This document shows, piece by piece, positions 1 to 8,202 of a stretch of DNA of 57,159 bases. The number at the start of each line of letters is the position of its first letter. The first letter of the stretch is position 1. The DNA is from CAYUMU01 sp964445985 (GTDB lineage Bacteria; Planctomycetota; Planctomycetia; Pirellulales; S012-138), in assembly GCA_964445985.1 (NCBI GenBank), contig CAYUMU010000037.1, positions 1 through 57,159 of the forward strand, in the 5' to 3' direction. Made by a program: the position numbers and the translations under genes. A model generated the notes under the pieces. It was not told the origin of the DNA. It did not search any database and was given only the letters and a program-made list of their open reading frames with translations.

Positions 1-43
1 TATATGCTTAAACATCCGGAGCTAGCACTTGCATAATGTTGTA

Positions 44-140
44 ACGCGTCGGGTTGTAAAGAATCAGGCATTCACAACACCGAGGGCCAGCCGCGAAAAG
101 CCAGGAAAACTGCACCGCACCTGGAAAACGGTTGGGTGAG
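44..140 (-). repeat. dispersed repeat copy (partner at 31003-31100)
   Basis: This stretch matches 31003-31100 in inverted orientation over about 97 bases with roughly nine bases in ten identical. Shared blocks include TTTTCCAGGTGCGGTGCAG and TTTTCGCGGCTGGCCC. Both copies lie outside recognisable genes and end near a GACGCGTTA motif. Apart from this repeat I see nothing gene-like in bases 1-346. Confidence 0.75.
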
Positions 141-346
141 GCAATTTCTTTTTCTTTCGAGTGCCACTGGCTCTGCCCAGTAGTGTCCGGGAAAATATTG
201 ACATGTGCCCCGGCGCCCCTTGAACGGCAAAAGGCGTGCGCGGGCGGGGCGGTCTTGCGGTCCTCCACCCGAAAGGTACGGGGCGGGGTGCGGACCCTAT
301 CCGCTAAACCAGTCACGATAAGGCCGGCAGAATGCCTACCCTGCAT

Positions 347-1072
347 TTACTTCTTGACGGTGATCAGTTGATCCTCTGGGTCGACCGTTAGCACCAGTCC
401 GCGGAATTGAACCTCTTGCGGAACCTTGTTCGAGTGCAACTGCAAACCAATGGGGCCGGTGCCGCACAGCTCTGGCTTGGGGTCGGTCCAATCGGCAACC
501 GGAACGCCATTGATCACGTGGCGAATGCGATCGCCAATCGCCAGGATTTCCATCCGATTCCATTCATGCTGTTGGCCGGCCCGCTTGGCGACTCCGTCGG
601 CGTCTTTGTAAATGCTGTTCCGGCGGTACAGGTCGTAGAAGCCATATCCAGAAGGGAACATCACCAGGTGCCCCTCGTAGCTGTGGGGATCGCCCGACTT
701 CTCCACCGTTTTGCCCCACAGAGCGATGCCGGTGTGCATTTCACTCGTGACCAATCGGCCTTCAAAGATCAGCCGGAAGTTGCGGTACTTATCCTTGGTC
801 ACCAGGTAGGTGCTGGCAACCGGAGCGTTGTCCTGGTCGTTGCGGCCCACGATGGCGCCATCCTCCACGCTCCAGTACTTCTCGATCTGCCCTTCCCAAC
901 CCGTCAGATCCTTGCCGTTGAAAAGGTAAACGGGCTTCTCCGACTTGGGAAGCTTTTTGGCCTGCTCGCCAGACCAATCCGCGGATGGTTCAGCGGCACT
1001 CACCGGCATGGCGGCAAATACCAGGCACGACAAGACGGCATGGGACAGAACCTTGGACAGTGGTAACTTCAT
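347..1072 (-). CDS. DUF1080 (3-keto-disaccharide hydrolase family) secreted protein
   Basis: A 241-residue protein. The start is taken at the ATG ending at 1072 because it opens a signal peptide (MKLPLSKVLSHAVLSCLVF...SAAEP); the frame is open further upstream but that part looks non-coding. After the leader the protein shows the DUF1080 pattern: LFNGKDLTGWEG near residues 55-65, a central GIALWGKT stretch, HEWNRMEI, and a GPIGLQLHSN block near the C-terminus. DUF1080 folds as a concanavalin-like beta-sandwich; family members act on 3-keto-glycosides or bind carbohydrate, and planctomycetes carry many paralogs. The length is normal for a single-domain member. It is divergent from the oxidoreductase at 1399 and appears to be transcribed alone. 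Substrate unknown. Confidence 0.88.
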   Translation of the reverse strand: MKLPLSKVLSHAVLSCLVFAAMPVSAAEPSADWSGEQAKKLPKSEKPVYLFNGKDLTGWEGQIEKYWSVEDGAIVGRNDQDNAPVASTYLVTKDKYRNFRLIFEGRLVTSEMHTGIALWGKTVEKSGDPHSYEGHLVMFPSGYGFYDLYRRNSIYKDADGVAKRAGQQHEWNRMEILAIGDRIRHVINGVPVADWTDPKPELCGTGPIGLQLHSNKVPQEVQFRGLVLTVDPEDQLITVKK

Positions 1073-1398
1073 GGCAACCTCGCGCGAATGGATGGAAAAC
1101 ACGGCACCCCGGGCCATCGGTGGTTCGTGAAACCGAGCCCAGCGTAATATCCCCCCGTGGCCGCGGGCAACGTCTATGATGGCGCCGCTGCGTGCCACAA
1201 GGCCCCCCCTGGGTGATGTGGATAGTGTAGTCGGCTGGGTGACCACAATCTGCGCCCCAGGTTTGCTCTCTTGTTTGCCCGCTGGCGAGAGGAGCGACTT
1301 CGGGCGCATCCCCGGCGGCGCCGTGGTATATTGCAGGCACGGCATTCACTTTCCTCAAGACGCGGAAATTGGTTCGAGTTCGTGAGGCGCCCAGGCGG

Positions 1399-3609
1399 AT
1401 GGCAGCGATGAAAAAACCCAAGTTCGGCGGCGGCTGGCACGCAATCCGTTACGCCTATAGCAAGTCGCGCGAGGCCGGCGGCTTGTGGAAAATGTGGAAG
1501 GCCATGAAGTCCAAAAACGCCTGCAAAACCTGCGCGGTGGGCATGGGCGGCCAAAAGGGGGGCATGGTCAACGAGATTGGCCGGCACTTCGAGCTCTGCA
1601 AAAAATCGCTCCAAGCCATGGCCGCCGACATGCAGGGCGCCATCCGCTCCGATTTCTGGAGCACCTATGCCATTCCGCAATTGCAGGCATTCTCGCCGCG
1701 CGAGCTGGAAAGCTGCGGGCGGTTGGTGGAGCCGGTGCTGTACGAGCGCGGCAGCGACTACTATCGCCCCATCCGTTGGGACGAAGCCTATAGCCGCATC
1801 GGTCAGCGGTTGCGAGCCCTGTCGCCGGACGAAACCTTCTTTTACTTTAGCGGCCGCAGTTCCAACGAAGCTGGCTTTTTGCTGCAGCTTTTCGCCCGGC
1901 TGTACGGCACCAACAATGTGAACAATTGCAGTTACTACTGCCACCAGGCCAGCGGGGTGGGCCTGACCAGCGTGACCGGCAGCGGCACGGCCACCATCCT
2001 GCTCGAAGACCTGGCCCACGCCGACCTGGTGTTTGTCATCGGCGGCAATCCGGCCAGCAACCATCCACGGCTCATGCGTTCGCTCATGGAAGTTCGGCGG
2101 CGCGGCGGCAAGGTGATCGTGATTAACCCGGTAATCGAAACCGGCCTGGTTAATTTCCACATACCCAGCGACGTGCGCAGCATGCTGTTTGGCAGCAAGA
2201 TCGCCAGCCAGTATGTGCAACCCCATATCGGCGGCGACCTGGCCTTGCTGTACGGAATTGCCAAGCGGCTGGACGAAATGGGCGCGGTGGATGACGCCTT
2301 TCTGCGCGATCATTGCCATGGCTGGCCCGATCTCGAAGACCAACTGCGAAAGCTCTCCTGGGCGGAAATCCACCAGAAATCCGGCGTTTCCCAGGCTGAA
2401 ATCGATCAAATCGCCGAAACCTACGCCGCCGCGAAAACCGCCGTGTTCAGTTGGACGATGGGCATCACCCATCATGCCCACGGCGTGAAGAACGTGCAGG
2501 CGATCGGCAACCTGGCCCTGATGCGGGGCATGGTCGGCAAACCGAAGTCAGGCTTGCTGCCGATTCGCGGCCACTCCAACGTGCAGGGCATTGGCTCGAT
2601 GGGCGTCACGCCGCAACTCAAGCAGGCGGTCTTCGAGCGGCTGCAAAAGCACTTCCAGGTTCAACTCCCCACCACGCCGGGGCTCGACACCATGGCCTGC
2701 ATGGAAGCCGCGGCGGCCGGCCAGGCCCGCTTTGGCGTTTGCCTGGGCGGAAATCTGTACGGCTCCAACCCCGATTCGCGGTTTGCCCAGCAGGCCATGC
2801 AGAACATGGAAACGCTGGTCTATTTGAGCACCACGCTCAACACGGGGCACGCCTATGGCCTGGCAAATGAAACCATCATTCTGCCCGTCTTGGCCCGCGA
2901 TGAAGAACCGCAGCCCACCACGCAAGAATCGATGTTCAACTACGTGCGAATGAGCGACGGCGGCCCGGCACGGCTGGCTGGCCCTCAGGCGGAAGTGGCC
3001 GTGATCGCCCGAATGGCCCGCGAGGCACTGGGGATCGACGGCCCGGTGGACTGGCAGGCCATGGAAGACCACAGCCGCATTCGCGAGGCCATCGCTCAAA
3101 TTGTGCCCGGCTTTGAAGGCCTGGCGAATATTGACGAAACCAAGGCCGAGTTCCAGATTCCCGGCCGCACGTTCCACGCCCCGCGGTTCGCCACGCCCTC
3201 GGGCCGCGCCAACCTGCACGTTCACGATTTGCCCGACTTGATGGGCGGCGAGCACGAACTGCGGTTGATGACCGTCCGCAGCGAAGGCCAGTTCAACACC
3301 GTCGTGTACGAAGACTACGACTACTACCGCGGCCAGGATCGCCGCGACGTGGTGCTGTTGCACCCCGACGACATGACCCGCCTGGGACTTCAGGCCGATC
3401 AAAAGGTAACCGTCCGCTCGGCCACGGGGGCCATGCCCAACATTCTGGCGCGTCCTTACCCCGACATTCGGGCCGGCAACGTGCTGATGTACTACCCGGA
3501 GGCCAACGTGCTCGTGTCGCGGGCTCTCGATCCGCAATCGAAAACGCCAGCGTTCAAAGGAGTGCCGGTCACGATCGAGGCGCAGGTGCCGCAGCCAGTG
3601 CGGAAGTAA
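1399..3609 (+). CDS. FdhF/YdeP-family molybdopterin oxidoreductase
   Basis: A 736-residue protein if started at the ATG at 1399; a second ATG follows three codons later and an upstream TTG at 1369 is also in frame. It looks like a molybdopterin-guanine-dinucleotide oxidoreductase of the FdhF/YdeP group. The N-terminus has CKTCAVGMGGQKGGM and a third cysteine 22 residues on (FELC), a three-cysteine iron-sulfur-type pattern. NCSYYCHQASG supplies the likely cysteine ligand of molybdenum. FVIGGNPASNHPR and the VIVINP strand match the cofactor-binding core, and the C-terminal 130 residues (LMTVRSEGQFNT, LHPDDMTRLGL) are the usual molydopterin dinucleotide-binding barrel. Family length is about 750. 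No twin-arginine leader, so probably cytoplasmic. The substrate of this group is poorly defined; formate is only one possibility. No small partner subunit is adjacent. Confidence 0.88.
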   Translation: MAAMKKPKFGGGWHAIRYAYSKSREAGGLWKMWKAMKSKNACKTCAVGMGGQKGGMVNEIGRHFELCKKSLQAMAADMQGAIRSDFWSTYAIPQLQAFSPRELESCGRLVEPVLYERGSDYYRPIRWDEAYSRIGQRLRALSPDETFFYFSGRSSNEAGFLLQLFARLYGTNNVNNCSYYCHQASGVGLTSVTGSGTATILLEDLAHADLVFVIGGNPASNHPRLMRSLMEVRRRGGKVIVINPVIETGLVNFHIPSDVRSMLFGSKIASQYVQPHIGGDLALLYGIAKRLDEMGAVDDAFLRDHCHGWPDLEDQLRKLSWAEIHQKSGVSQAEIDQIAETYAAAKTAVFSWTMGITHHAHGVKNVQAIGNLALMRGMVGKPKSGLLPIRGHSNVQGIGSMGVTPQLKQAVFERLQKHFQVQLPTTPGLDTMACMEAAAAGQARFGVCLGGNLYGSNPDSRFAQQAMQNMETLVYLSTTLNTGHAYGLANETIILPVLARDEEPQPTTQESMFNYVRMSDGGPARLAGPQAEVAVIARMAREALGIDGPVDWQAMEDHSRIREAIAQIVPGFEGLANIDETKAEFQIPGRTFHAPRFATPSGRANLHVHDLPDLMGGEHELRLMTVRSEGQFNTVVYEDYDYYRGQDRRDVVLLHPDDMTRLGLQADQKVTVRSATGAMPNILARPYPDIRAGNVLMYYPEANVLVSRALDPQSKTPAFKGVPVTIEAQVPQPVRK

Positions 3610-3682
3610 GGGCCTATCCGAAAACCCTGTTTTTCCCATCATCCCGGCCCCTGGCCTGACAAAAAGTTTCTCACAACCTTTC

Positions 3683-3725
3683 TTGCTCCCTTCTCCCCCG
3701 GGTACTCCGGGGGAGAAGGGAGCAA
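3683..3725. terminator. 19-bp perfect hairpin between convergent genes
   Basis: TTGCTCCCTTCTCCCCCGG, a 5-base loop GTACT, then its exact complement. It lies between the stop of the oxidoreductase (3609, plus) and the stop of the membrane-protein gene (3733, minus), the right place for a bidirectional terminator. Related hairpins recur at 10983-11014 and 31201-31233, so it may instead be a mobile palindromic repeat that has settled at gene ends. No long T-run is adjacent. Confidence 0.55.
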
Positions 3726-3732
3726 GGGATGA

Positions 3733-4146
3733 TCAACGCGCAACACTTTTGCAACACCCCTCTTGAGCATGCGTGGCAAGAACCCCGCGGACGATGAACA
3801 CCGTGAATAGGTACAGAAAAGTAAGCACTACCAGCACGCCAGCCAGAATTCCGCCGAAGTGATCGCGGAGGAGGATCAGCGAGGGGGGCTCGTTGCTGGT
3901 TGGCGGTTTCCGGGCCACGGGGGCGCGGAGGTTGTCTTGATTGCGCGTGGCCTCTGCTTTGAATTCTTGCCACTGCTCCTGGGCAGCCTCGTTTTCCAGC
4001 CGCGCCATCACGCTTTGCCGGGCCGACCAAAGCCAGAACACGGCGATGCCCACCAGGAGCACGTATCCCAATCCCCACCCCAGCAGCGACCGCCGATGGG
4101 GAAGCGAGCCTGTTGGCATTCTTGCGGCCGCATGTTCCTTTACCAA
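3733..4146 (-). CDS. small two-helix membrane protein
   Basis: A 137-residue protein if started at the TTG ending at 4146; an ATG ending at 4119 (MPTGSLPHRRS) would give 128 residues and is equally plausible. Two hydrophobic segments are visible: LLGWGLGYVLLVGIAVFWLW near residues 21-40 and GILAGVLVVLTFLYLFTVFIV near 98-118. Between them is a charged, Gln/Glu-rich stretch (ENEAAQEQWQEFKAEATRNQ) that could form a short coiled coil. I do not recognise the family. It follows cdsA on the same strand after about 110 bases, so the two may be co-transcribed. The coding call rests on the hydrophobic pattern and the absence of a better frame. Confidence 0.6.
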   Translation of the reverse strand: MVKEHAAARMPTGSLPHRRSLLGWGLGYVLLVGIAVFWLWSARQSVMARLENEAAQEQWQEFKAEATRNQDNLRAPVARKPPTSNEPPSLILLRDHFGGILAGVLVVLTFLYLFTVFIVRGVLATHAQEGCCKSVAR

Positions 4147-4257
4147 AGCTTTATCTCCGCTGGCTCCGATGATCCTGCCGCCGGCCTGGGGTAGAACCGG
4201 TCTTTATTCTAGCCGCTGAGGCAACCGCCATTGGGTTGGCGTTCGGGGGGAACAGCT

Positions 4258-5160
4258 TTAGCCGGCGGCCGGGTTGGCCACGATGAGGCCCAGCTTCCAA
4301 ACCAGGAAGGCCACCGGGGCGGCAAAGAGCACCGAGTCGAGCAAGTCGAGCACGCCGCCGAAGCCGGGCATCCAGGCGCTGGAATCTTTGCGGCCCATGT
4401 CGCGCTTGATGAGGGATTCGGCCAGATCGCCCAGGATCCCCGTCACGCCCACCAGCACGCCATAGGCCACAAACGACCAGGCAAATCGGGGCTCCACGCC
4501 GAGCTCGGGCGCCAGCAAGTTGAGCGAGATCCAGGCCCCCAGGCAAGACAGCAGCACGCCGCCGAGGGCGCCTTCCCAGGTTTTGCCAGGGCTGAGCACG
4601 GGCGACATCTTGTGTTTGCCGATCAGCCGCCCCAAGGTGTAGGCGCCCACGTCGGCCGCTTTGACGGTGATGACCAGCGAGGCAAGCGCCGCCACGCCCC
4701 AACTTCCCAGCGTGCCGCCGGCGGGGCCGAGCAGCCGCATCTGGGTGACAAAGCTGAGGAGCAAGCCCACGTAGGCCAGGGCCAGAACGGTCGCGCCCAG
4801 GCGTTCCATCACTTCGCCCGGCTTCTCGTAACGGTGCATTTCACCCAGGAACGCCGCCAACACCGCCAGCGAAAATCCGGCCAGGGGCCAGCCCAACAGC
4901 AGCAGCGGAGTATCGGGAAAGCCGACGGGCGCCAGATTGGTGGCCACGATCAGCAGGCAGCCAAAGCGAACCACACCCGGCCTGGGGGACAGACCTCGGG
5001 CGGCCAGCAGCCACAGCATCTCACCGGCGGCCAGCCAGGAAAGCAGCAGCGCCAGGGGAAAGAGCACCACCCCTGGCCAGGGCGCACGGTGATCGAGCCA
5101 AAAATGCCCGATCAGTAGCGCAATGAACACAACTCCCAGCAGCAACCGCCAACGCAACAT
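4258..5160 (-). CDS. cdsA: phosphatidate cytidylyltransferase
   Basis: A 300-residue integral membrane enzyme that makes CDP-diacylglycerol from phosphatidate and CTP, the entry point to phospholipid synthesis. The start is the ATG ending at 5160, preceded by GCAGGAAT; the frame continues upstream but has no membrane character. Several hydrophobic helices fill the first 165 residues. The family core follows: KAADVGAYTLGRLIGKHK with SPGKTWEG (about 167-196), and the C-terminal signature SLIKRDMGRKDSS...PGFGGVLDLLDS (249-276). The histidine of the textbook PGHGG is Phe here and the final DR is DL, a variant I believe is common in planctomycetes rather than a defect. Length is normal. The usual neighbours (uppS, dxr) are absent. 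Confidence 0.93.
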   Translation of the reverse strand: MLRWRLLLGVVFIALLIGHFWLDHRAPWPGVVLFPLALLLSWLAAGEMLWLLAARGLSPRPGVVRFGCLLIVATNLAPVGFPDTPLLLLGWPLAGFSLAVLAAFLGEMHRYEKPGEVMERLGATVLALAYVGLLLSFVTQMRLLGPAGGTLGSWGVAALASLVITVKAADVGAYTLGRLIGKHKMSPVLSPGKTWEGALGGVLLSCLGAWISLNLLAPELGVEPRFAWSFVAYGVLVGVTGILGDLAESLIKRDMGRKDSSAWMPGFGGVLDLLDSVLFAAPVAFLVWKLGLIVANPAAG

Positions 5161-5487
5161 GGGAGCTAAATTCCTGCGGGGAGAATCGTACGTGGCGTGC
5201 AAAATTGCGCGGCGGCAACAGGGCTGCGCAGCCGCGTGGCGATGGTTGGGCTGGCGCCGCGTGCTTTGGCGCTGGGCGCAAGAGCCCCCCCCGCGCTTCC
5301 ACCGTCCCAACTCGCCCCGCCCAGGCCAGCCTGGCGATTACCGTTAAGCCTGGAACGAAGGTCGAGTGGGATGCAAGCTGACTGGGGTCAACTTTCTCGC
5401 GGCTGGCAACTGGATTCTGGTGGCTGGCGGTATTGCCAGCAGCCGAGGCAAGTTGCACGACAGCGAGTCTTGCAAAGCTAGCTGAAG
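5161..5487. other. intergenic stretch without recognisable gene
   Basis: 327 bases between the start of cdsA and the stop of scpB, both on the minus strand, so this should hold the cdsA promoter. The sequence is GC-rich with short direct repeats (GGCTGGC, CTGGCAACTGG). I see no convincing coding sequence, RNA gene or strong hairpin. Confidence 0.5.
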
Positions 5488-6576
5488 TCAGGGAACGTCT
5501 TCTTCGTCTTCTTCTTCTTCTTCCTCATCATCATCGTCGTCGTCCCAATCATCGTCGTCTTCTTCGTCCCAGTCGTCTTCTTCTTCATCGTCCCATTCGT
5601 CTTCCTCTTCATCTTCGTCGTCTACTTCTTCCCAGTCTTCGTCTTCGAATTCTTCTTCTTCATCATCCGCTTCGTCGTCGTCATCGTCTTCATCATCATC
5701 GTCGTCGTCCGCCACGTCGTCATCGTCGTCGGCCGCCAGATCGTCGTCCTCGTCCTCATCGGCGGCAGCGCGGGGCGATTCTGGCATGAGCGGAGTGAGA
5801 ACCGCGACTTGCTCCAAGGCGTCTTCCTGCGAAGGCTCGTCCCACAACTCAACTCTCACGTCAGTCTCCTCTACAGTTGGGTTCGTTGACTCGGAAATAT
5901 TGGATTCGCCTTCCCCCTGGGTTGGCTGTATTACGTTTCGCTTTAGTACATCGGCTCGCGGCAATTCGTCCAGGTTCTTAAGCCCAAAAACTTGCAGGAA
6001 TTTTTTTGTCGTGCCGTACAAGAACGGCCGGCCCAGTTCGGGCGATCGGCCCGAAATTCGCACCAGATCTTGTTCCATGAGCTGCTTGAGCATTTCGCCC
6101 GACTGCACCCCTCGAATGGCTTCCACCTCGGCCCGCAACACCGGCTGGCGATGCGCGACGACGGCGAGCGTTTCCATGGCTGGCGTCGAAAGCCGCACCT
6201 CCAGAGGAGTTGCATGCAGCCGGCGGAGCCACGCCCCGAACTGCGGGCGGGTGAGCAATTGGAAACCTTGGGCAACCTCCTCCACGCGAAACGCAAAGCC
6301 GTGGCGATCATAACGCTGATTGAGCTGGCGGACAAATGTTCGAGCCTGAGTACCATCGGCAAGGCTGGCCATTTGGGCCAACTTTCGGCTCGGAAGGGGC
6401 TCCGTCGCCAGAAATAATATTGCTTCCAGTCGGGCCTGGTCCGTGGGGCCGCCCGCGTCGCGACCCTGGCCGCGGCGTCTCCAAAACCAGGGCGCCGTGA
6501 CGGGCCGCGAAGCGAGTGATCGCCCGGGCCAACCGCTGCCGCGACGCCGCCAATTCCTGCTATAATCCGTTCGCAT
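5488..6576 (-). CDS. scpB: segregation and condensation protein B with long acidic tail
   Basis: A 362-residue protein. Residues about 45-215 match ScpB, the winged-helix partner of ScpA that together with SMC forms the bacterial condensin: ARLEAILFLATEPLP, LSTPAMETLAVVAHRQPV, RAEVEAIRGVQSGEM, LGRPFLYGTTKKFL and FGLKNLDELP are all family hallmarks. The first 40 residues are Arg-rich (RNWRRRGSGW, FWRRRGQGR), so a shorter start is possible. After a spacer, residues about 271-362 are almost wholly Asp and Glu with four or five Trp (DDWDEEDDDDWDDDDDD). ScpB proteins are normally about 180-260 residues, so this tail is a large addition. scpA is not in the window. Confidence 0.92.
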   Translation of the reverse strand: MRTDYSRNWRRRGSGWPGRSLASRPVTAPWFWRRRGQGRDAGGPTDQARLEAILFLATEPLPSRKLAQMASLADGTQARTFVRQLNQRYDRHGFAFRVEEVAQGFQLLTRPQFGAWLRRLHATPLEVRLSTPAMETLAVVAHRQPVLRAEVEAIRGVQSGEMLKQLMEQDLVRISGRSPELGRPFLYGTTKKFLQVFGLKNLDELPRADVLKRNVIQPTQGEGESNISESTNPTVEETDVRVELWDEPSQEDALEQVAVLTPLMPESPRAAADEDEDDDLAADDDDDVADDDDDDEDDDDDEADDEEEEFEDEDWEEVDDEDEEEDEWDDEEEDDWDEEDDDDWDDDDDDEEEEEEDEEDVP

Positions 6577-6723
6577 ATCCGGCTGTCTGCGTGGGTTACA
6601 CTCCGCCGAGCCGCCTGGAAAGCCCTAAGTATGCCAATCGAACAGGCCGTGGCAAGGGGGAAGAATTGGCGCCGGCCTCCCGCCCCTTGCATCAAGAGCG
6701 GCTGTTCTGCCTCGGCTGGCAAG

Positions 6724-7758
6724 CTAGCGTCGCAGACCTTGCGCGGGCGGCGACGCCAGCACGGACGGCTGGCGCTGTTGAGCTTGTTGGGCTTGTTGGG
6801 CTTGTTGGGCTTGTTGGGCCTGCCAGCGCTCGATTTTGACGAGAACCTGCTCCATGGCCCGCAGCGGATCGGGGTCGCTGGCCTCGAAGAACGCGTGATA
6901 GCGGGGCGTTTCGGGCAGCGGCATTTCACAGCGAAACTCGGAGACCTGGCCCCAGGTTTCCAGGCGGAAGTAGGCCGCGCCCATGGACCGCAGCTTTTGG
7001 ATTAAAGCCTGCATGGCATCGTGCCGCGAGGGGTCGGCATTCGGACCTTGCCTGGCGCCGTGCGGTGGCCCCGCGCTCAGAGCCTCCGGCTCGACTTCGG
7101 CCGTGGCGAATGGCCCTGCCGTGTTCGTGCCCGTGAGGGAATTTGCTTCGGAACCTGAACCCTCCGCTGTTCGAGGAATTTCCGGCGAATTGTTGCCCGG
7201 ATGGGGTTGGGGCGCGTTGACCGAGTTGCTAGCGGCCGCCCAAGGAACCCGTCGAGGTTGGGACGCGGCCGATGGATTCTGGGGTTCGGCCAGACGCCCA
7301 CCGGGGACGGCGTTCCGCGAACTTGCGTGGGCAAGCACGTCGGTCGCACTCAGCCCGGCAGCTTGGGGCGCCCCCACATTGGCCACCCCCGGCGAATGGT
7401 TTTGGGGAGGCGCGGAACCGGTTTGGTGAACTTGGCCTTCCCAGTAGCTACGCTCGTCGCCCCCACCGCCCCAGAAGGCGGGCACGGTTGCCGATGGAAC
7501 TCGCATAACTCCGTCTTTGCCACCCGGAGTGGTGGCGGAGGAGTCGTTCCCCGACACGCCAGCCAACTCTTGAAGCTCGTCCAGTTCGTGTTTGCGCACC
7601 GCGGCCCGCGAAGGATTGGCAGAGCTCGCCTCCTCTTCGGACTCGGTTTCAAACCAGCTGGAAATCGGTACGCCGATCAGAGCAATTGCCGGTATGGCAA
7701 CCAGGCAAACGACCAGGATCAATGAGCGTACTGCCAGCATCGTCGCAGACAACGGCAT
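6724..7758 (-). CDS. membrane-anchored protein with Pro/Ala/Gln-rich linker
   Basis: About 344 residues if started at the ATG ending at 7758 (MPLSATMLAVRSL); an ATG at 7740 is also possible. One hydrophobic segment (LAVRSLILVVCLVAIPAIALIGVPI) anchors the N-terminus, followed by an acidic stretch (FETESEEEASS) and about 200 low-complexity residues rich in Ala, Pro, Asn and Ser. A compact region near the C-terminus, about 60 residues (QALIQKLRSMGAAYFRLETWG, FRCEMPLPETPRYHAFFEA, DPLRAMEQVL), looks folded and may be the functional part. It ends in tandem QQA repeats. I do not recognise a named family. The DNA between 6782 and 6820 is a 9-base tandem repeat encoding the Gln/Ala run. Confidence 0.65.
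   Translation of the reverse strand: MPLSATMLAVRSLILVVCLVAIPAIALIGVPISSWFETESEEEASSANPSRAAVRKHELDELQELAGVSGNDSSATTPGGKDGVMRVPSATVPAFWGGGGDERSYWEGQVHQTGSAPPQNHSPGVANVGAPQAAGLSATDVLAHASSRNAVPGGRLAEPQNPSAASQPRRVPWAAASNSVNAPQPHPGNNSPEIPRTAEGSGSEANSLTGTNTAGPFATAEVEPEALSAGPPHGARQGPNADPSRHDAMQALIQKLRSMGAAYFRLETWGQVSEFRCEMPLPETPRYHAFFEASDPDPLRAMEQVLVKIERWQAQQAQQAQQAQQAQQRQPSVLASPPAQGLRR
6782..6820. repeat. 9-bp tandem repeat (TTGTTGGGC) inside a gene
   Basis: About four head-to-tail copies of TTGTTGGGC. Read on the minus strand they encode the A-Q-Q run at the C-terminal end of the membrane-anchored protein. The unit length is a multiple of three, so copy-number change would keep the frame. Confidence 0.85.
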
Positions 7759-8202
7759 GACAACGACAGGCCTTTCCACGAACTGCAAGTGCGCGGCTCC
7801 TCGGCCAACGCCCACGAACGCCCCGATGGGGTTCGCCGATGGCCGACTAAGGTTGCCACATGAGGACCATGAATAACGGGCCATGACCGTGAATCGCCGG
7901 CGGCCAAAAACCATGGTCGCCATTCGAACCACGCCAGTTGGGAATCGGCGCAGGCCAAGCCCGGGCTCCCCGTGGGGGGTGGCAATCGTACGAAGTGGAA
8001 GGGGAGCGAACAAGCCCAGTTGCAACTTTCGTTGGCTGAGGGGTGCATGTCAGCTGTTGCGTTCGGGCGCCCTTGTTCAAGTTGCACATGTACGTGACCA
8101 ACGGAAGTGGCATGCGTAATCGCATCCGCGTCCACCAGCGAATGACGGCGCGGATTCGCGGCATTTTCCCGCTGATTAGGCCGCTCTCGGGTAGAGCTGG
8201 GC
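7759..8202. other. intergenic stretch without recognisable gene
   Basis: 444 bases between two minus-strand genes. Frames are open through much of it, but none has a family resemblance, and the apparent N-terminal extension of the downstream gene into this region (to 8025) looks like antisense noise. I see no RNA gene or clear terminator. Confidence 0.45.

Noticed and set aside
5433..5789. An Arg/His/Leu-rich plus-strand frame that looks like a repetitive basic protein.
   Set aside because: It is the complement of the Asp/Glu codons in the scpB tail.
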